In this document: piece after piece, positions 44,843 to 53,461 of the stretch
How the letters are laid out: each line of letters starts with the position of its first letter
Numbering within the stretch: the stretch's first letter is position 1
DNA from: a virus
Reading direction: 5' to 3' (one strand)
IMG/VR virus record: IMGVR_UViG_3300044950_000375
Coordinates: 17,509 to 81,508 of that record
Length of the DNA stretch: 64,000 nt
The notes under the pieces: generated by a model
Seen by the model: the letters and a program-made list of their open reading frames with translations, nothing else
Told to the model about the DNA's origin: nothing
Databases searched by the model: none
Made by a program: the position numbers and the translations under genes

Positions 44843-46452
44843 CAGATATAGTAAAATCTTTCAAAGACAATTTGTTATCTCAGTATCAAATTGATTCGTT
44901 TGTTTTTATAGAAGATCTCGAATCTTCACCAAGCTCAACCTTGTATCAGACTTTAAAACCTCTGATACAAGAAGCGTATCAATCTCACTATAGATTTGTA
45001 TTTTTTAACTTTAGACCTGTCGATATCAAAACATTAACACATGTCTATAACATCATAACATTTTTTGACATATCACCGTATTTTGTTTTGGTCATTACAA
45101 ATCAATTAGCCACAAAAGAATATTTTGAAAATTTGCCAGAGCCTATCAGAGTAGATTACATTGACCAACAAATCAGTGATCATACTGAGATTGGTAGTGT
45201 GACTCCTCTGTTTAATAACAACTTCAAGATGTGTGCGTATGCTTGGAGTGGCATTCATGTCAATCCTTCGGGTACAACACAGATTTGTTGTCATTACAAC
45301 GATATCATTAAAGACAGCCAAGGCAAAGAATTTTCTATCAAAACACACAACATCAATGACATTGTCAACAGTGAGTATCTTGTTAATATCAGAAAACTGT
45401 TTAGAAATGGTATCACTCCTGTTGGTTGTAGAAAGTGTGAACAACAAGAGGCCACTGGTGGTGAAAGCAAACGAAGCCTTGCACCGTATAAGTTAAAAAA
45501 TATATACGGTGATATAGATTGGGAGTCTGAAGTTAAGTTTCAATGGATCGGTGGACACTTAGGAAACTTGTGTAATCTAAAGTGTAGAATTTGTAACGAG
45601 AAATTCAGTTCGTCGATTGCTGCTGAAAAACTCAAACAGATACCTATTAGTGAAGTAAAATCACACCAAGTATATGCTACATTGAAAAACAACAACTGGA
45701 ACAAAGAAGATTCTGATTTTTGGGTGTCAGTAAGATCGTTGCCAACTCTTAAAAACTTTGAATGGCTTGGCGGAGAACCATTGCTTGTGAATGCCAATAT
45801 AAATTTTATGCAATATCTTCTAGACACAGATCAAAGTCAAGATTGCATTTTTGAATTTGTAACCAATGGCACACAATATCCTGACATTCTTGATCAAGCT
45901 CATAAATTTAAAGAATTTTTTATAACAATCAGTATTGACAATATGGGCAAGATGTTTGAGCTTGAACGGTCGGGGGCCAATTGGCATGAAGTTGATACCA
46001 ATCTTGGCAAATTTATCGCTTGTCAACAAAAAAATCCAAACGTAAAAATTGGTATCTCAATCACTGTTGGCATTCAAAATGTGTTGTATCTACCAGAATT
46101 AATTACGTACCTCAATCACAAAAAAGTAAATCACTATTATCTGAATATGCTAACGCACCCCAGTTGGATGTCAATATTCAACCTAACACCACAAGCAAAA
46201 CAGTTGGCGTTAGCTCGATTGACCCAATCAAATTTGAACAACAAAGATATGGACAAGTTGATGTATATAATAAAAAATCTACAGAATTCCAGAATCAGCG
46301 ACGGGTCAGAGTTTCGCAAAAACATGACCTTGTTGGATCAACTTCGGAATGAAAATTTTTCTGACACGCATAGAGAAATTGCTCAAGCTATGGGGTTTGA
46401 GTCATCAAACCATTGCTCAACACCTACTGAATCATATACAATTACACAATGA
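44839..46452 (+). CDS. Radical SAM protein with extra N-terminal domain and twitch-like region
   Basis: A 537-residue radical SAM enzyme. Residues 1-125 are an extra alpha/beta domain (FVFIEDLESS, YRFVFFNFRP, YFVLVITNQL) absent from the left-hand copies. The twitch/SPASM-like cysteines follow: Cys132 (MCAYAW), Cys150/151 (ICC) and Cys197/200 (CRKC). The core CNLKCRIC has Cys245, Cys249 and Cys252, with GGEP downstream. It belongs with the PCC-type genes at 96-1316 and 2686-3945. ATGA overlaps at both ends wedge it between gp55 and gp47, so it is expressed with the replication and late-transcription genes. The coding DNA looks more AT-rich than gp47 beside it, a sign of separate acquisition. 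Confidence 0.88.
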   Translation: MTDIVKSFKDNLLSQYQIDSFVFIEDLESSPSSTLYQTLKPLIQEAYQSHYRFVFFNFRPVDIKTLTHVYNIITFFDISPYFVLVITNQLATKEYFENLPEPIRVDYIDQQISDHTEIGSVTPLFNNNFKMCAYAWSGIHVNPSGTTQICCHYNDIIKDSQGKEFSIKTHNINDIVNSEYLVNIRKLFRNGITPVGCRKCEQQEATGGESKRSLAPYKLKNIYGDIDWESEVKFQWIGGHLGNLCNLKCRICNEKFSSSIAAEKLKQIPISEVKSHQVYATLKNNNWNKEDSDFWVSVRSLPTLKNFEWLGGEPLLVNANINFMQYLLDTDQSQDCIFEFVTNGTQYPDILDQAHKFKEFFITISIDNMGKMFELERSGANWHEVDTNLGKFIACQQKNPNVKIGISITVGIQNVLYLPELITYLNHKKVNHYYLNMLTHPSWMSIFNLTPQAKQLALARLTQSNLNNKDMDKLMYIIKNLQNSRISDGSEFRKNMTLLDQLRNENFSDTHREIAQAMGFESSNHCSTPTESYTITQ

Positions 46453-47465
46453 CTAATCTATTCCGCAAGGCCGCAATCTTCACTGACATACACTTTGGAC
46501 TCAAAAGCAATTCAACACTACACAATGAAGATTGTTTGGCTTTTGTAAAATGGGCCACTGCCAAAGCCAAAGAGGAAGGCTGTGAAACTGCCATGTTCCT
46601 GGGTGACTGGCACAACAACAGAGCCAGCCTAAACATTGTTACACTCAACTACAGCCTTCGATCACTGGAGCACCTAAATGACAATTTTGAACATGTGTAT
46701 TTTATTCCTGGTAACCACGATTTATATTATCGCGATAAACGTGACATTCAAAGCGTGGAGTGGGCAAAGCACCTCCCTCGTGTTCAAATCTGCAATGATT
46801 GGTTTAGCAGTGGTGATGTCGTTATTGCCCCTTGGCTATGTGGAGACGATCATAAGAGGATACCCAAGCTAACTGGCAAGTACATGTTCGGGCACTTTGA
46901 ACTGCCCGGCTACTTGATGAATGCCATGGTAGAAATGCCAGACCACGGAGAGGTGCGTAGAGAAGACTTTGAGAATTTTGAACATGTATTCACCGGACAC
47001 TTTCACAAGCGACAGACTAAAAAGAATATTACCTACATCGGTAATGCGTTCCCTCACAATTATGCAGATGCTGGTGACGACGAACGAGGCCTCACTATAC
47101 TGGAGTGGGGAGGAACGCCTGAGTTTCATGCTTGGCCTGCTCAACCCACGTACAGAGTATACGGTCTTGCCAACCTTATTGATAACGCTCCGGCTCTTCT
47201 TAAGCCCAAGATGCATGTGCGTGTTGGACTAGACATTGAGATCTCATACGAAGAAGCCAACTTTATCAAAGAAACATTCATCCGCGACTATGACCTGCGT
47301 GAGATGAGTTTGATACCAAACAAGAACTCAGATGTGGACACAGACATGGCGCCTGGCGAGATCAAGTTTGAATCTGTGGATCAAATTGTAACAGACCAAC
47401 TCACAAACATCGAATCAGAATTCTACGACAACAAGCTACTACTGAAGATTTATCAAAACTTATGA
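46449..47465 (+). CDS. 47: Recombination nuclease subunit gp47 (Mre11/SbcD-like)
   Basis: A 338-residue calcineurin-like metallophosphoesterase. Metal-binding motifs are DIHFG (13-17), GDWHNN (52-57), GNHD (88-91) and GHFHKRQT near residue 183, matching T4 gp47 and Mre11. With gp46 it processes double-strand ends for recombination-dependent replication. The length equals T4 gp47 (339 aa). It overlaps the radical SAM gene upstream and an unknown gene downstream by four bases each. Confidence 0.93.
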   Translation: MTNLFRKAAIFTDIHFGLKSNSTLHNEDCLAFVKWATAKAKEEGCETAMFLGDWHNNRASLNIVTLNYSLRSLEHLNDNFEHVYFIPGNHDLYYRDKRDIQSVEWAKHLPRVQICNDWFSSGDVVIAPWLCGDDHKRIPKLTGKYMFGHFELPGYLMNAMVEMPDHGEVRREDFENFEHVFTGHFHKRQTKKNITYIGNAFPHNYADAGDDERGLTILEWGGTPEFHAWPAQPTYRVYGLANLIDNAPALLKPKMHVRVGLDIEISYEEANFIKETFIRDYDLREMSLIPNKNSDVDTDMAPGEIKFESVDQIVTDQLTNIESEFYDNKLLLKIYQNL

Positions 47466-48262
47466 TCTATTGTGTTTGGTATCCTAGTGGCGGATTTGGA
47501 CACTTTATCAATGCGGTATTAACTTTGCATGGCGATAATTTTGTAAGACCATCAAACTCATTAAAATTTTCCAAAACTGGAGATAGCCATAATCTTAACT
47601 TGGTTGTTCCTAAATACTTGCACGAATGTTGGCCTGGCGGAATCGAGTTCCTTAATGATAAAAATTACTGTGTGTTGATAGACAACGGTATTGACAACGA
47701 GTCAACCAAATTTAAATCTATCTTTCTCAATTCAACTATTATCAAAATTTGTTACACAGATCGTACTTGGCCTATTATTGCTCGAACTATGATTGACAAA
47801 GCCATGAAAAGTAGCATTGAACAACAATTGCCAACTGATAATTGGGATACAGATGAACCTTGGGCACGTCGTGAAAAGTATTTTTTGTTTTTGCGTGATC
47901 ACAAATTTAGGCATGCCTGGAAATCTCAAGAAGATAGTGCAGTATATATAGACGAGTTATACAATGACTATGATGAGTTTTTTTACACATTAAATTCTAT
48001 TGTAAAACTAAACTGGTGCAAAGAGTTATGGTCCGAATGGCGTACTGCAAATGCCACGTACATTGATCCAATCAAAGACGCAAAAAGTGTTTTGAACTAT
48101 GTAAAAATGCAATGTTCGTCTGACTTGACACATATTACAGATGTATGGACGCAGGCTGTGATTTATTATTACATCTGGCTGGAGTTTGGTATTGAAGTTC
48201 CACACAACGATTTTGCCAACTTTTTTACCAATACAGATCAAATTATAGGATTAATACAGTGA
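47462..48262 (+). CDS. Unknown protein with glycine-rich N terminus
   Basis: A 266-residue protein starting MIYCVWYPSGGFGHFINAVL: a strand, then a Ser-Gly-Gly-x-Gly loop and a helix, like the 183-aa protein at 7700-8251. Further segments (KNYCVLIDNG, IIKICYTDRTWPIIARTMID) suggest an alpha/beta fold. The middle is rich in Trp and acidic residues. I do not recognise a family. It is inserted between gp47 and gp46, genes that are usually adjacent in T4-like phages, and overlaps both neighbours by four bases or less. AT-rich codon use differs from gp47. Confidence 0.65.
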   Translation: MIYCVWYPSGGFGHFINAVLTLHGDNFVRPSNSLKFSKTGDSHNLNLVVPKYLHECWPGGIEFLNDKNYCVLIDNGIDNESTKFKSIFLNSTIIKICYTDRTWPIIARTMIDKAMKSSIEQQLPTDNWDTDEPWARREKYFLFLRDHKFRHAWKSQEDSAVYIDELYNDYDEFFYTLNSIVKLNWCKELWSEWRTANATYIDPIKDAKSVLNYVKMQCSSDLTHITDVWTQAVIYYYIWLEFGIEVPHNDFANFFTNTDQIIGLIQ

Positions 48263-49002
48263 GACTATTAACCCTGTCAGACGGGTATGGCGATAGTGTT
48301 GCGGTACCGCCCTGGTATCCTAAGTATTGGAAGTGGCCAGAAATTATCAAGTTGATGACCAAGGGTGTGGCTCTCAACAATTGTAGCAGATATGGCGCTG
48401 GCAATGAGTTTATAGTTAATCAATTAAAAAACAATATTGATTCTGCCGATATGGTAATAGTACAGTGGGCACAACCAAATAGATTAGACTTGGTTCTTGC
48501 TCACCCTGATCCTACATTTTGGAAAAATGTAATTGCAAGTGATCAAATATACAATAACAACATAGTAGATTGTGGTAACAACAAATTTTGGATTAGCAGT
48601 GCATCTAAAACTGACGCAGTACAAGAGTATCATCGACGGTATATATCTGTTAACCAACACCGATTGAGATCGCAAATATTTGTTGAGTATGCTAAACTGT
48701 TACTTGAACAACGCAACATTGATTATCAATTTATGCTGGTAGATGATAGTGATTATCTTGGCATCAATGCCAATTGGATTTGTCACGAGCCGTTTAAAGG
48801 TATGAGTGATTTCAAACACAAAAGCAAATATTCTAATCTAGATCTTGGTATTGTGCAACCAACTCCATTGGTTGCATTTGATTTTATCAAGCAGTATATA
48901 ATGCCCAAAGTTGCTCTTCAGTGGCGCACTGATCACGAAATTAACGCAGTTGAAAACATGCTATACAAACATTATCAAGAGGCAATAAAAAATAAACCAT
49001 GA
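48259..49002 (+). CDS. SGNH-like unknown protein (GTG start)
   Basis: A 247-residue protein starting with GTG at 48259, which overlaps the upstream stop (GTGA). The first strand leads into TLSDGYGDS; GNEFIVNQLKNNIDSADMVI then QWAQPNRLD and later NIDYQFMLVDDSDY resemble the layout of SGNH-like proteins (strand, Gly-Asn, strand). The classical block I Gly-Asp-Ser is not in its usual place, so enzymatic activity is uncertain. It overlaps gp46 by four bases and belongs with the preceding gene as an insertion between gp47 and gp46. Confidence 0.58.
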   Translation: MRLLTLSDGYGDSVAVPPWYPKYWKWPEIIKLMTKGVALNNCSRYGAGNEFIVNQLKNNIDSADMVIVQWAQPNRLDLVLAHPDPTFWKNVIASDQIYNNNIVDCGNNKFWISSASKTDAVQEYHRRYISVNQHRLRSQIFVEYAKLLLEQRNIDYQFMLVDDSDYLGINANWICHEPFKGMSDFKHKSKYSNLDLGIVQPTPLVAFDFIKQYIMPKVALQWRTDHEINAVENMLYKHYQEAIKNKP

Positions 49003-50762
49003 TTCAAATACGCAATCTCACTGTTAAAAACTTCATGAGTGTGGGCGCAGCCACACAGGCCATTGACTTTGATCGCACGGACCTTACCTTGGTACTGGGA
49101 GAAAACTTGGATCTAGGTGGTGATGGATCACGCAACGGTACAGGCAAGACCACAATCATCAATGCATTGAGTTATGCCCTATACGGACAAGCACTTTCAA
49201 ACATCCGCAAAGACAATCTAGTAAACAAGACCAATGCCAAACACATGTTGGTCAGTTTAGACTTTCACATTAACGGCACAGACTACAAAATTGAGCGTGG
49301 ACGCAAACCAAACGTGCTCAAATTTTATGTGAACAACGAACACAAAGCCGCAGAGGACGAAGCACAAGGGGATTCAAGAGAAACACAAGATGCCATAGAA
49401 CGTATTATCGGCATGAGTCACGACATGTTCAAACATGTGCTGGCCTTAAACACCTACACCGAACCGTTCCTAAGTTTAAAAGCCAATGACCAACGCACCA
49501 TCATTGAGCAGTTGTTGGGCATTACCCTATTGAGTGAGCGTGCAGATCGCATCAAAGAACTCAACCGGCTGACCAAAGATGCTATCCAGGCAGAAGAGTT
49601 TAGAATCCGTGCTGTACAAGAAGCCAACAAGCGCATTGAAGAACAGATTGTCAGTTTAGAAAAACGCCGAACCATGTGGTTCAAAAAACAACAGGAAGAC
49701 TGTGCAGGATTTGAAACCGCCATTGGCGACCTTGAACACATTGACATTGATGCCGAAGTGCAGGCACACAGAAATTTAGAAGCGTTTCACATTAAGAAAA
49801 AAGCCATAGACGAGGCCAACCGATACATTCGACAGATTGCCGCAGATGATGTCAAGCAACAAAAACTGTTGGACAAGCTACGAACCGAAATTGCAGCCTT
49901 AGACGATCACAAGTGTCACTCATGTGGTCAGGACTTGCATGACAACAAACAGGACGAACTCAAGCAGGCCAAAGAAGAACTGCTTAAAGAAACTGCGTTG
50001 CAGATGTTGGCTAATGATACACAACGACAAGAACACCAAGATACACTGGCCAGTTTAGGAGAACTAGGTGTAGCGCCCACTGTGTTTTATGATACACTAG
50101 AAGATGCACTGAATCATCGCAACACTCTTAGCACCTTGCGCACTAGTTTGGATACACGAAAAACAGAATCTGATCCATACACAGAACAAATTGCAGACAT
50201 GCAAGGGCAAGCCTTACAAGTTGTAAGTTATGATCATTTGAATGAGCTCACTAGAGTGCAGGATCATCAGGACTTTTTGCTCAAACTGCTCACAAGCAAA
50301 GACTCATTTGTGCGCAAGAAGATTATCGAACAAAACTTGAGCTATCTCAATCAACGTCTAACACATTACTTGGATAGGATTGGACTGCCACATACAGTAA
50401 AGTTCATGAACGACTTGACAGTAAGCATCGAAGAACTGGGTCGTGAATTAGACTTTGACAACTTGAGTCGTGGCGAACGCAACAGATTGATTCTCTCCAT
50501 GTCATGGGCATTCCGTGACGTGTGGGAAAGTTTGTACTCGCCTATCAACTTGTTGTTCATTGACGAGATGATCGACAACGGCTTGGACACACAAGGTGTT
50601 GAGAATGCGCTGGGATTGCTGAAGAAGATGAGCCGCGAACGCCACAAGAGCATTTGGCTGGTGAGTCACAGAGATGAACTCACAAGCAGGGTAGAGAACA
50701 TTCTCAAAGTTGTCAAAGAAAACGGCTTTACTAGTTACAACACGGATGTAGAAATTGCGTAA
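48999..50762 (+). CDS. 46: Recombination nuclease ATPase subunit gp46 (Rad50/SbcC-like)
   Basis: A 587-residue SMC-like ATPase. It has Walker A GSRNGTGKT (43-51), coiled-coil arms, a zinc-hook CHSC near residues 305-308, the ABC signature LSRGERNRL near residue 488 and Walker B LLFIDEMID near 518, followed by the SHRDE switch. It pairs with gp47 in end resection. Length is close to T4 gp46 (560 aa). It is preceded by two accessory genes and followed, with an eight-base overlap, by a radical SAM gene. Confidence 0.94.
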   Translation: MIQIRNLTVKNFMSVGAATQAIDFDRTDLTLVLGENLDLGGDGSRNGTGKTTIINALSYALYGQALSNIRKDNLVNKTNAKHMLVSLDFHINGTDYKIERGRKPNVLKFYVNNEHKAAEDEAQGDSRETQDAIERIIGMSHDMFKHVLALNTYTEPFLSLKANDQRTIIEQLLGITLLSERADRIKELNRLTKDAIQAEEFRIRAVQEANKRIEEQIVSLEKRRTMWFKKQQEDCAGFETAIGDLEHIDIDAEVQAHRNLEAFHIKKKAIDEANRYIRQIAADDVKQQKLLDKLRTEIAALDDHKCHSCGQDLHDNKQDELKQAKEELLKETALQMLANDTQRQEHQDTLASLGELGVAPTVFYDTLEDALNHRNTLSTLRTSLDTRKTESDPYTEQIADMQGQALQVVSYDHLNELTRVQDHQDFLLKLLTSKDSFVRKKIIEQNLSYLNQRLTHYLDRIGLPHTVKFMNDLTVSIEELGRELDFDNLSRGERNRLILSMSWAFRDVWESLYSPINLLFIDEMIDNGLDTQGVENALGLLKKMSRERHKSIWLVSHRDELTSRVENILKVVKENGFTSYNTDVEIA

Positions 50763-51606
50763 GATCAAAGTATTACATCTTGAGCCCACTGACGTGTGCC
50801 AAGCTGCATGCCCGGCATGTGCTAGAGAAACTGACTCAAAGTTTCGCAAAGATCAAAAACATCATTTGACCATTGGGCACATACAACGACACTTTTCAGA
50901 CCGCAGAATCAAAAGCCTAGACAAAGTGTTCATGTGCGGCAACTATGGCGATCCAGCCGCAGGTGCGCATACTGGTGATATTTACAAATGGGTTCGACAG
51001 CTAAACCCCACAATCACACTTGGTATGAATACCAACGGTGCCATACAAAACACTTTCTGGTGGCATGAAATTGGACGCTTGTTCAATCAGCCCCGAGACT
51101 ATGTGGTATTCAGCATTGATGGGCTGGAAGATACCAATGGCGTGTATAGAAAAGGTGTGAGCTGGACCAAGCTCATGCAAAATGCACAAGCATTTATCGA
51201 AGCAGGTGGGTCAGCACACTGGGACATGTTGATCTATCAACACAACGAACATCAAGTGGATGAGTGCGAGCAGCTGGCTCGCGACATGGGTTTTAAGTGG
51301 TTCCGTGCCAAGGTCAGCAAACGACCATTGATCGGCAGACTGGAGTGGCCACGCAACTATCAAGCACACTCATTTGAAGGTGCTATAAAGTGTCATGCAC
51401 AGCAAGAAAAAAGTGCGTACATAGATGCTCGCGGCAATCTCAGCCCGTGTTGTTGGATAGGTGGCACACAAACAGATTTTGTTCGCACTGATTCTGTGGT
51501 GGACTTTTATCCAAAGAAACATGAGACTTGTGTTGCAACTTGCTCAACAGATCAATCACAAACGGCATTTTTAAATCAATGGCGCAAAGAAATTGAGTTA
51601 TGTTAG
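50755..51606 (+). CDS. Radical SAM/SPASM protein, C-terminal auxiliary cluster (TTG start)
   Basis: A 283-residue radical SAM enzyme. The core motif CQAACPAC lies at Cys15, Cys19 and Cys22. The C-terminal auxiliary set is Cys213, Cys232/233 (PCC), Cys259 and Cys263 (CVATC), with YIDARGNLSPCCW: the normal SPASM order. The start is TTG at 50755. No ATG is available nearby, and TTG puts the core cysteines at exactly the positions seen in the next gene (15, 19, 22), which supports it. It overlaps gp46 by eight bases and the next gene by seven. Substrate unknown. Confidence 0.85.
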   Translation: MRKIKVLHLEPTDVCQAACPACARETDSKFRKDQKHHLTIGHIQRHFSDRRIKSLDKVFMCGNYGDPAAGAHTGDIYKWVRQLNPTITLGMNTNGAIQNTFWWHEIGRLFNQPRDYVVFSIDGLEDTNGVYRKGVSWTKLMQNAQAFIEAGGSAHWDMLIYQHNEHQVDECEQLARDMGFKWFRAKVSKRPLIGRLEWPRNYQAHSFEGAIKCHAQQEKSAYIDARGNLSPCCWIGGTQTDFVRTDSVVDFYPKKHETCVATCSTDQSQTAFLNQWRKEIELC

Positions 51607-52610
51607 CAACTTGGCATTTTCACATTGAGATTTCCAGCAAGTGTACCTTGCGGTGTCCTCGGTGTGCCCGTCAAGAAGTACCCGATGGACTTGTGAACAC
51701 AGAACTAGATTTAGAATTTTTTAAACGTAACTTCACTCCTGAGTTTGTGAGAGCCAATGTAGAGAAGATTACATTCTGTGGTGATGATGGTGACCCTATC
51801 TATGCACATGATTTGATACCCGTAATTAGCTATCTTAAAAGTATAAAACCTGTTGAAATTGTCATTGTTACCAATGGATCACATAAAAAATTAACTTGGT
51901 GGACTCAATTGGGTACTTTGTTGGACTCAAAAGATAGTGTTCACTTTAGTATAGATGGATACGACAACGCCAGCAATAACTTGTATCGAGTAAACAGCGA
52001 TTATGACAGCATCATTGACGGTTTGCAAACATTACGTGGCATGAGTGATTGCCAAATTGTGTGGGCTGCCATTGCATTCAAGTTCAACGAACATCATATA
52101 GACACAATGAAAAAAGTTGCCCAACAACTTGGTGTGGACAGATTTCAATTGACCAAGAGCACAAAGTTTGGCAGTGTGTATCCATCGTATGGTGTTGACG
52201 ATCCACTTGAACCCAGCGTAAAATTTGTCAGCAGTTCACATCGCTTCGAACGTGAAGTTACCCCGCTAACAGAAGCAGGCGAATGGACTGCAATTCCACT
52301 CACAAACAACCGACTATTCAATCAAACTCAAAGTCGTAACGGTGTAACACCGTTATGCGAAATAGGCAACAAAGGATTGTACATTGATGCCCGCGGCAGG
52401 CTATTCCCTTGCTGTTGGGTGGCCAACAGATACAATCACAATTCAGACTGGCAACAACTAGCAAACAACTTTGATCTAAATACAAAAACACTAACAGACG
52501 TATTGTCAGATAACTTTTGGGCTAACGAGTTCCAAACTTTCAAATGGCAAGAATGTCAAACCAAATGCTCTAGTGCATTAGTTGACGAAAAATACGCCAC
52601 TTCTTGGTAA
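51600..52610 (+). CDS. Radical SAM/SPASM protein, C-terminal auxiliary cluster
   Basis: A 336-residue radical SAM enzyme paralogous to the preceding one. The core motif CTLRCPRC is at Cys15, Cys19 and Cys22; the C-terminal set is Cys253, Cys271/272 (PCC), Cys319 and Cys323 (CQTKC), with YIDARGRLFPCCW. Both proteins share the FCGDDGDP/MCGNYGDP stretch and the SIDG motif of the barrel. The ATG overlaps the upstream stop. SPASM-type enzymes often modify peptides, but no precursor-like peptide gene was seen next to it. Confidence 0.86.
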   Translation: MLATWHFHIEISSKCTLRCPRCARQEVPDGLVNTELDLEFFKRNFTPEFVRANVEKITFCGDDGDPIYAHDLIPVISYLKSIKPVEIVIVTNGSHKKLTWWTQLGTLLDSKDSVHFSIDGYDNASNNLYRVNSDYDSIIDGLQTLRGMSDCQIVWAAIAFKFNEHHIDTMKKVAQQLGVDRFQLTKSTKFGSVYPSYGVDDPLEPSVKFVSSSHRFEREVTPLTEAGEWTAIPLTNNRLFNQTQSRNGVTPLCEIGNKGLYIDARGRLFPCCWVANRYNHNSDWQQLANNFDLNTKTLTDVLSDNFWANEFQTFKWQECQTKCSSALVDEKYATSW

Positions 52611-52644
52611 AAGGACTAACTATAGCACATACGCAAAATCACAC

Positions 52645-53073
52645 ATGACATGGCTTTATCAAGATACCCCAATTGAGACACTGCCCGAAGAATGTGTAGG
52701 TTTTGTTTATCTAATCACAAATAATCTATCTGGACGCAAGTACATAGGCAAAAAATTAGCAAAGTTTAGCAAAACAACATACAAAATAGTCAAACAAAAG
52801 AACGGCACAAAGAAACGGAAGAAGATACGCTCAAAGATTGACTCAGATTGGAGAGAGTACTATGGGTCAAGCCCAGAATTAACCGCAGACGTAATCACTT
52901 TAGGCACCGAAAACTTTACCAGAGAAATACTTTACTATTGTAAATCAAAATCAGAATGTTCGTACATTGAAGCAAGAGAACAGTTCACAAGAAAAGTATT
53001 AGAATCAATAGATTATTACAACGGCCATATTCAAGTTCGTGTGCATGGCTCACACATCATAAACAAACTTTAA
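52645..53073 (+). CDS. GIY-YIG-like endonuclease
   Basis: A 142-residue protein with GFVYLITNNLSGRKYIGKK near residues 18-36 (the GIY-YIG half-motifs: VY and YIG). It continues with a basic KKRKKIRSK stretch and SDWREYYGSS, then NFTREILYYC and ECSYIEAREQF. This layout matches small GIY-YIG nucleases common in T4-like phages (compare endonuclease II and Seg proteins). An in-frame TTG at 52582 would extend it by 21 residues into the previous gene. I chose the ATG at 52645 because relatives I recall begin at this Met-x-Trp-Leu-Tyr. It may degrade host DNA or act as a homing-type nuclease. Confidence 0.75.
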   Translation: MTWLYQDTPIETLPEECVGFVYLITNNLSGRKYIGKKLAKFSKTTYKIVKQKNGTKKRKKIRSKIDSDWREYYGSSPELTADVITLGTENFTREILYYCKSKSECSYIEAREQFTRKVLESIDYYNGHIQVRVHGSHIINKL

Positions 53074-53460
53074 TCACGACTCTGTGCTGAGTGTTTGACT
53101 CAGCCCCATTGAGGAACGGTGCAATACCCGGTCCAGACTTGGGCGTCAAAGGCAACTGTTAACTTAAGGCAGCAAATGGTTTGGGCTCTGTGAAAAAGCA
53201 ACCCATGCTCGTAGAATTTAGATCTATTCTGGATTACTAGGGTTCCGTTGATATGTGAAGCTAGAGTAGGGGGTACCGGTCAACCGCCTCCGCGTTGGAA
53301 ACAACAATCTCTTTAGAATAGATGACTGCGGTCACTCAGATGATGCATTCAATTCACCGTGCATACGGTGAATTATGACCACAGTATCTAGATGATACTA
53401 ATTCAAAGAAACAGTTAGTTGTTGAGCGATAGCGAAAACAACAGACTTGCGTAGCAAGTC
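53074..53460. other. Gene-free 387-base gap with many hairpins; candidate structured RNA
   Basis: This is the only gap over 300 bases, lying between convergent genes. There is no credible reading frame. On the plus strand: a perfect 7-bp hairpin (53086-53104), ATGGTTTG pairing with CAACCCAT around 53176-53206 with one mismatch, and a long stem in which ACTGCGGTCA (about 53325) pairs with TGACCACAGT (about 53375). Inside that stem is AATTCACCGT-GCAT-ACGGTGAATT, and then GTATC-N5-GATAC. Such nested pairing is more than two terminators need. I could not match it to tRNA, tmRNA, RNase P RNA or a group I/II intron core, so the identity is open. Confidence 0.5.
53086..53104 (+). other. Perfect hairpin after the endonuclease gene
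   Basis: GCTGAGT-GTTTG-ACTCAGC, 13 bases after the stop. It lacks a U tract (CCCC follows), so it is either a weak terminator, a processing or stability hairpin, or the first helix of a structured RNA. Confidence 0.5.
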
Positions 53461-53461
53461 T
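53434..53461 (-). terminator. Terminator of the minus-strand oxygenase operon
   Basis: The minus strand immediately after the oxygenase stop reads AGACTTGC-TAC-GCAAGTCT, an 8-bp perfect stem, followed by GTTGTTTT. This is a good rho-independent terminator for the operon ending here. Confidence 0.65.

Noticed and set aside
53176-53240. Tiny 16-codon frame starting with GTG in the intergenic gap
   Set aside because: Too short, no ribosome-binding site, and it overlaps a predicted hairpin.
53074-53460. tRNA, tmRNA, RNase P RNA or group I/II intron
   Set aside because: No cloverleaf with CCA-type acceptor, no tag reading frame ending in an Ala-Ala tag, no RNase P core boxes, no domain V or group I P7 signature could be found by eye.
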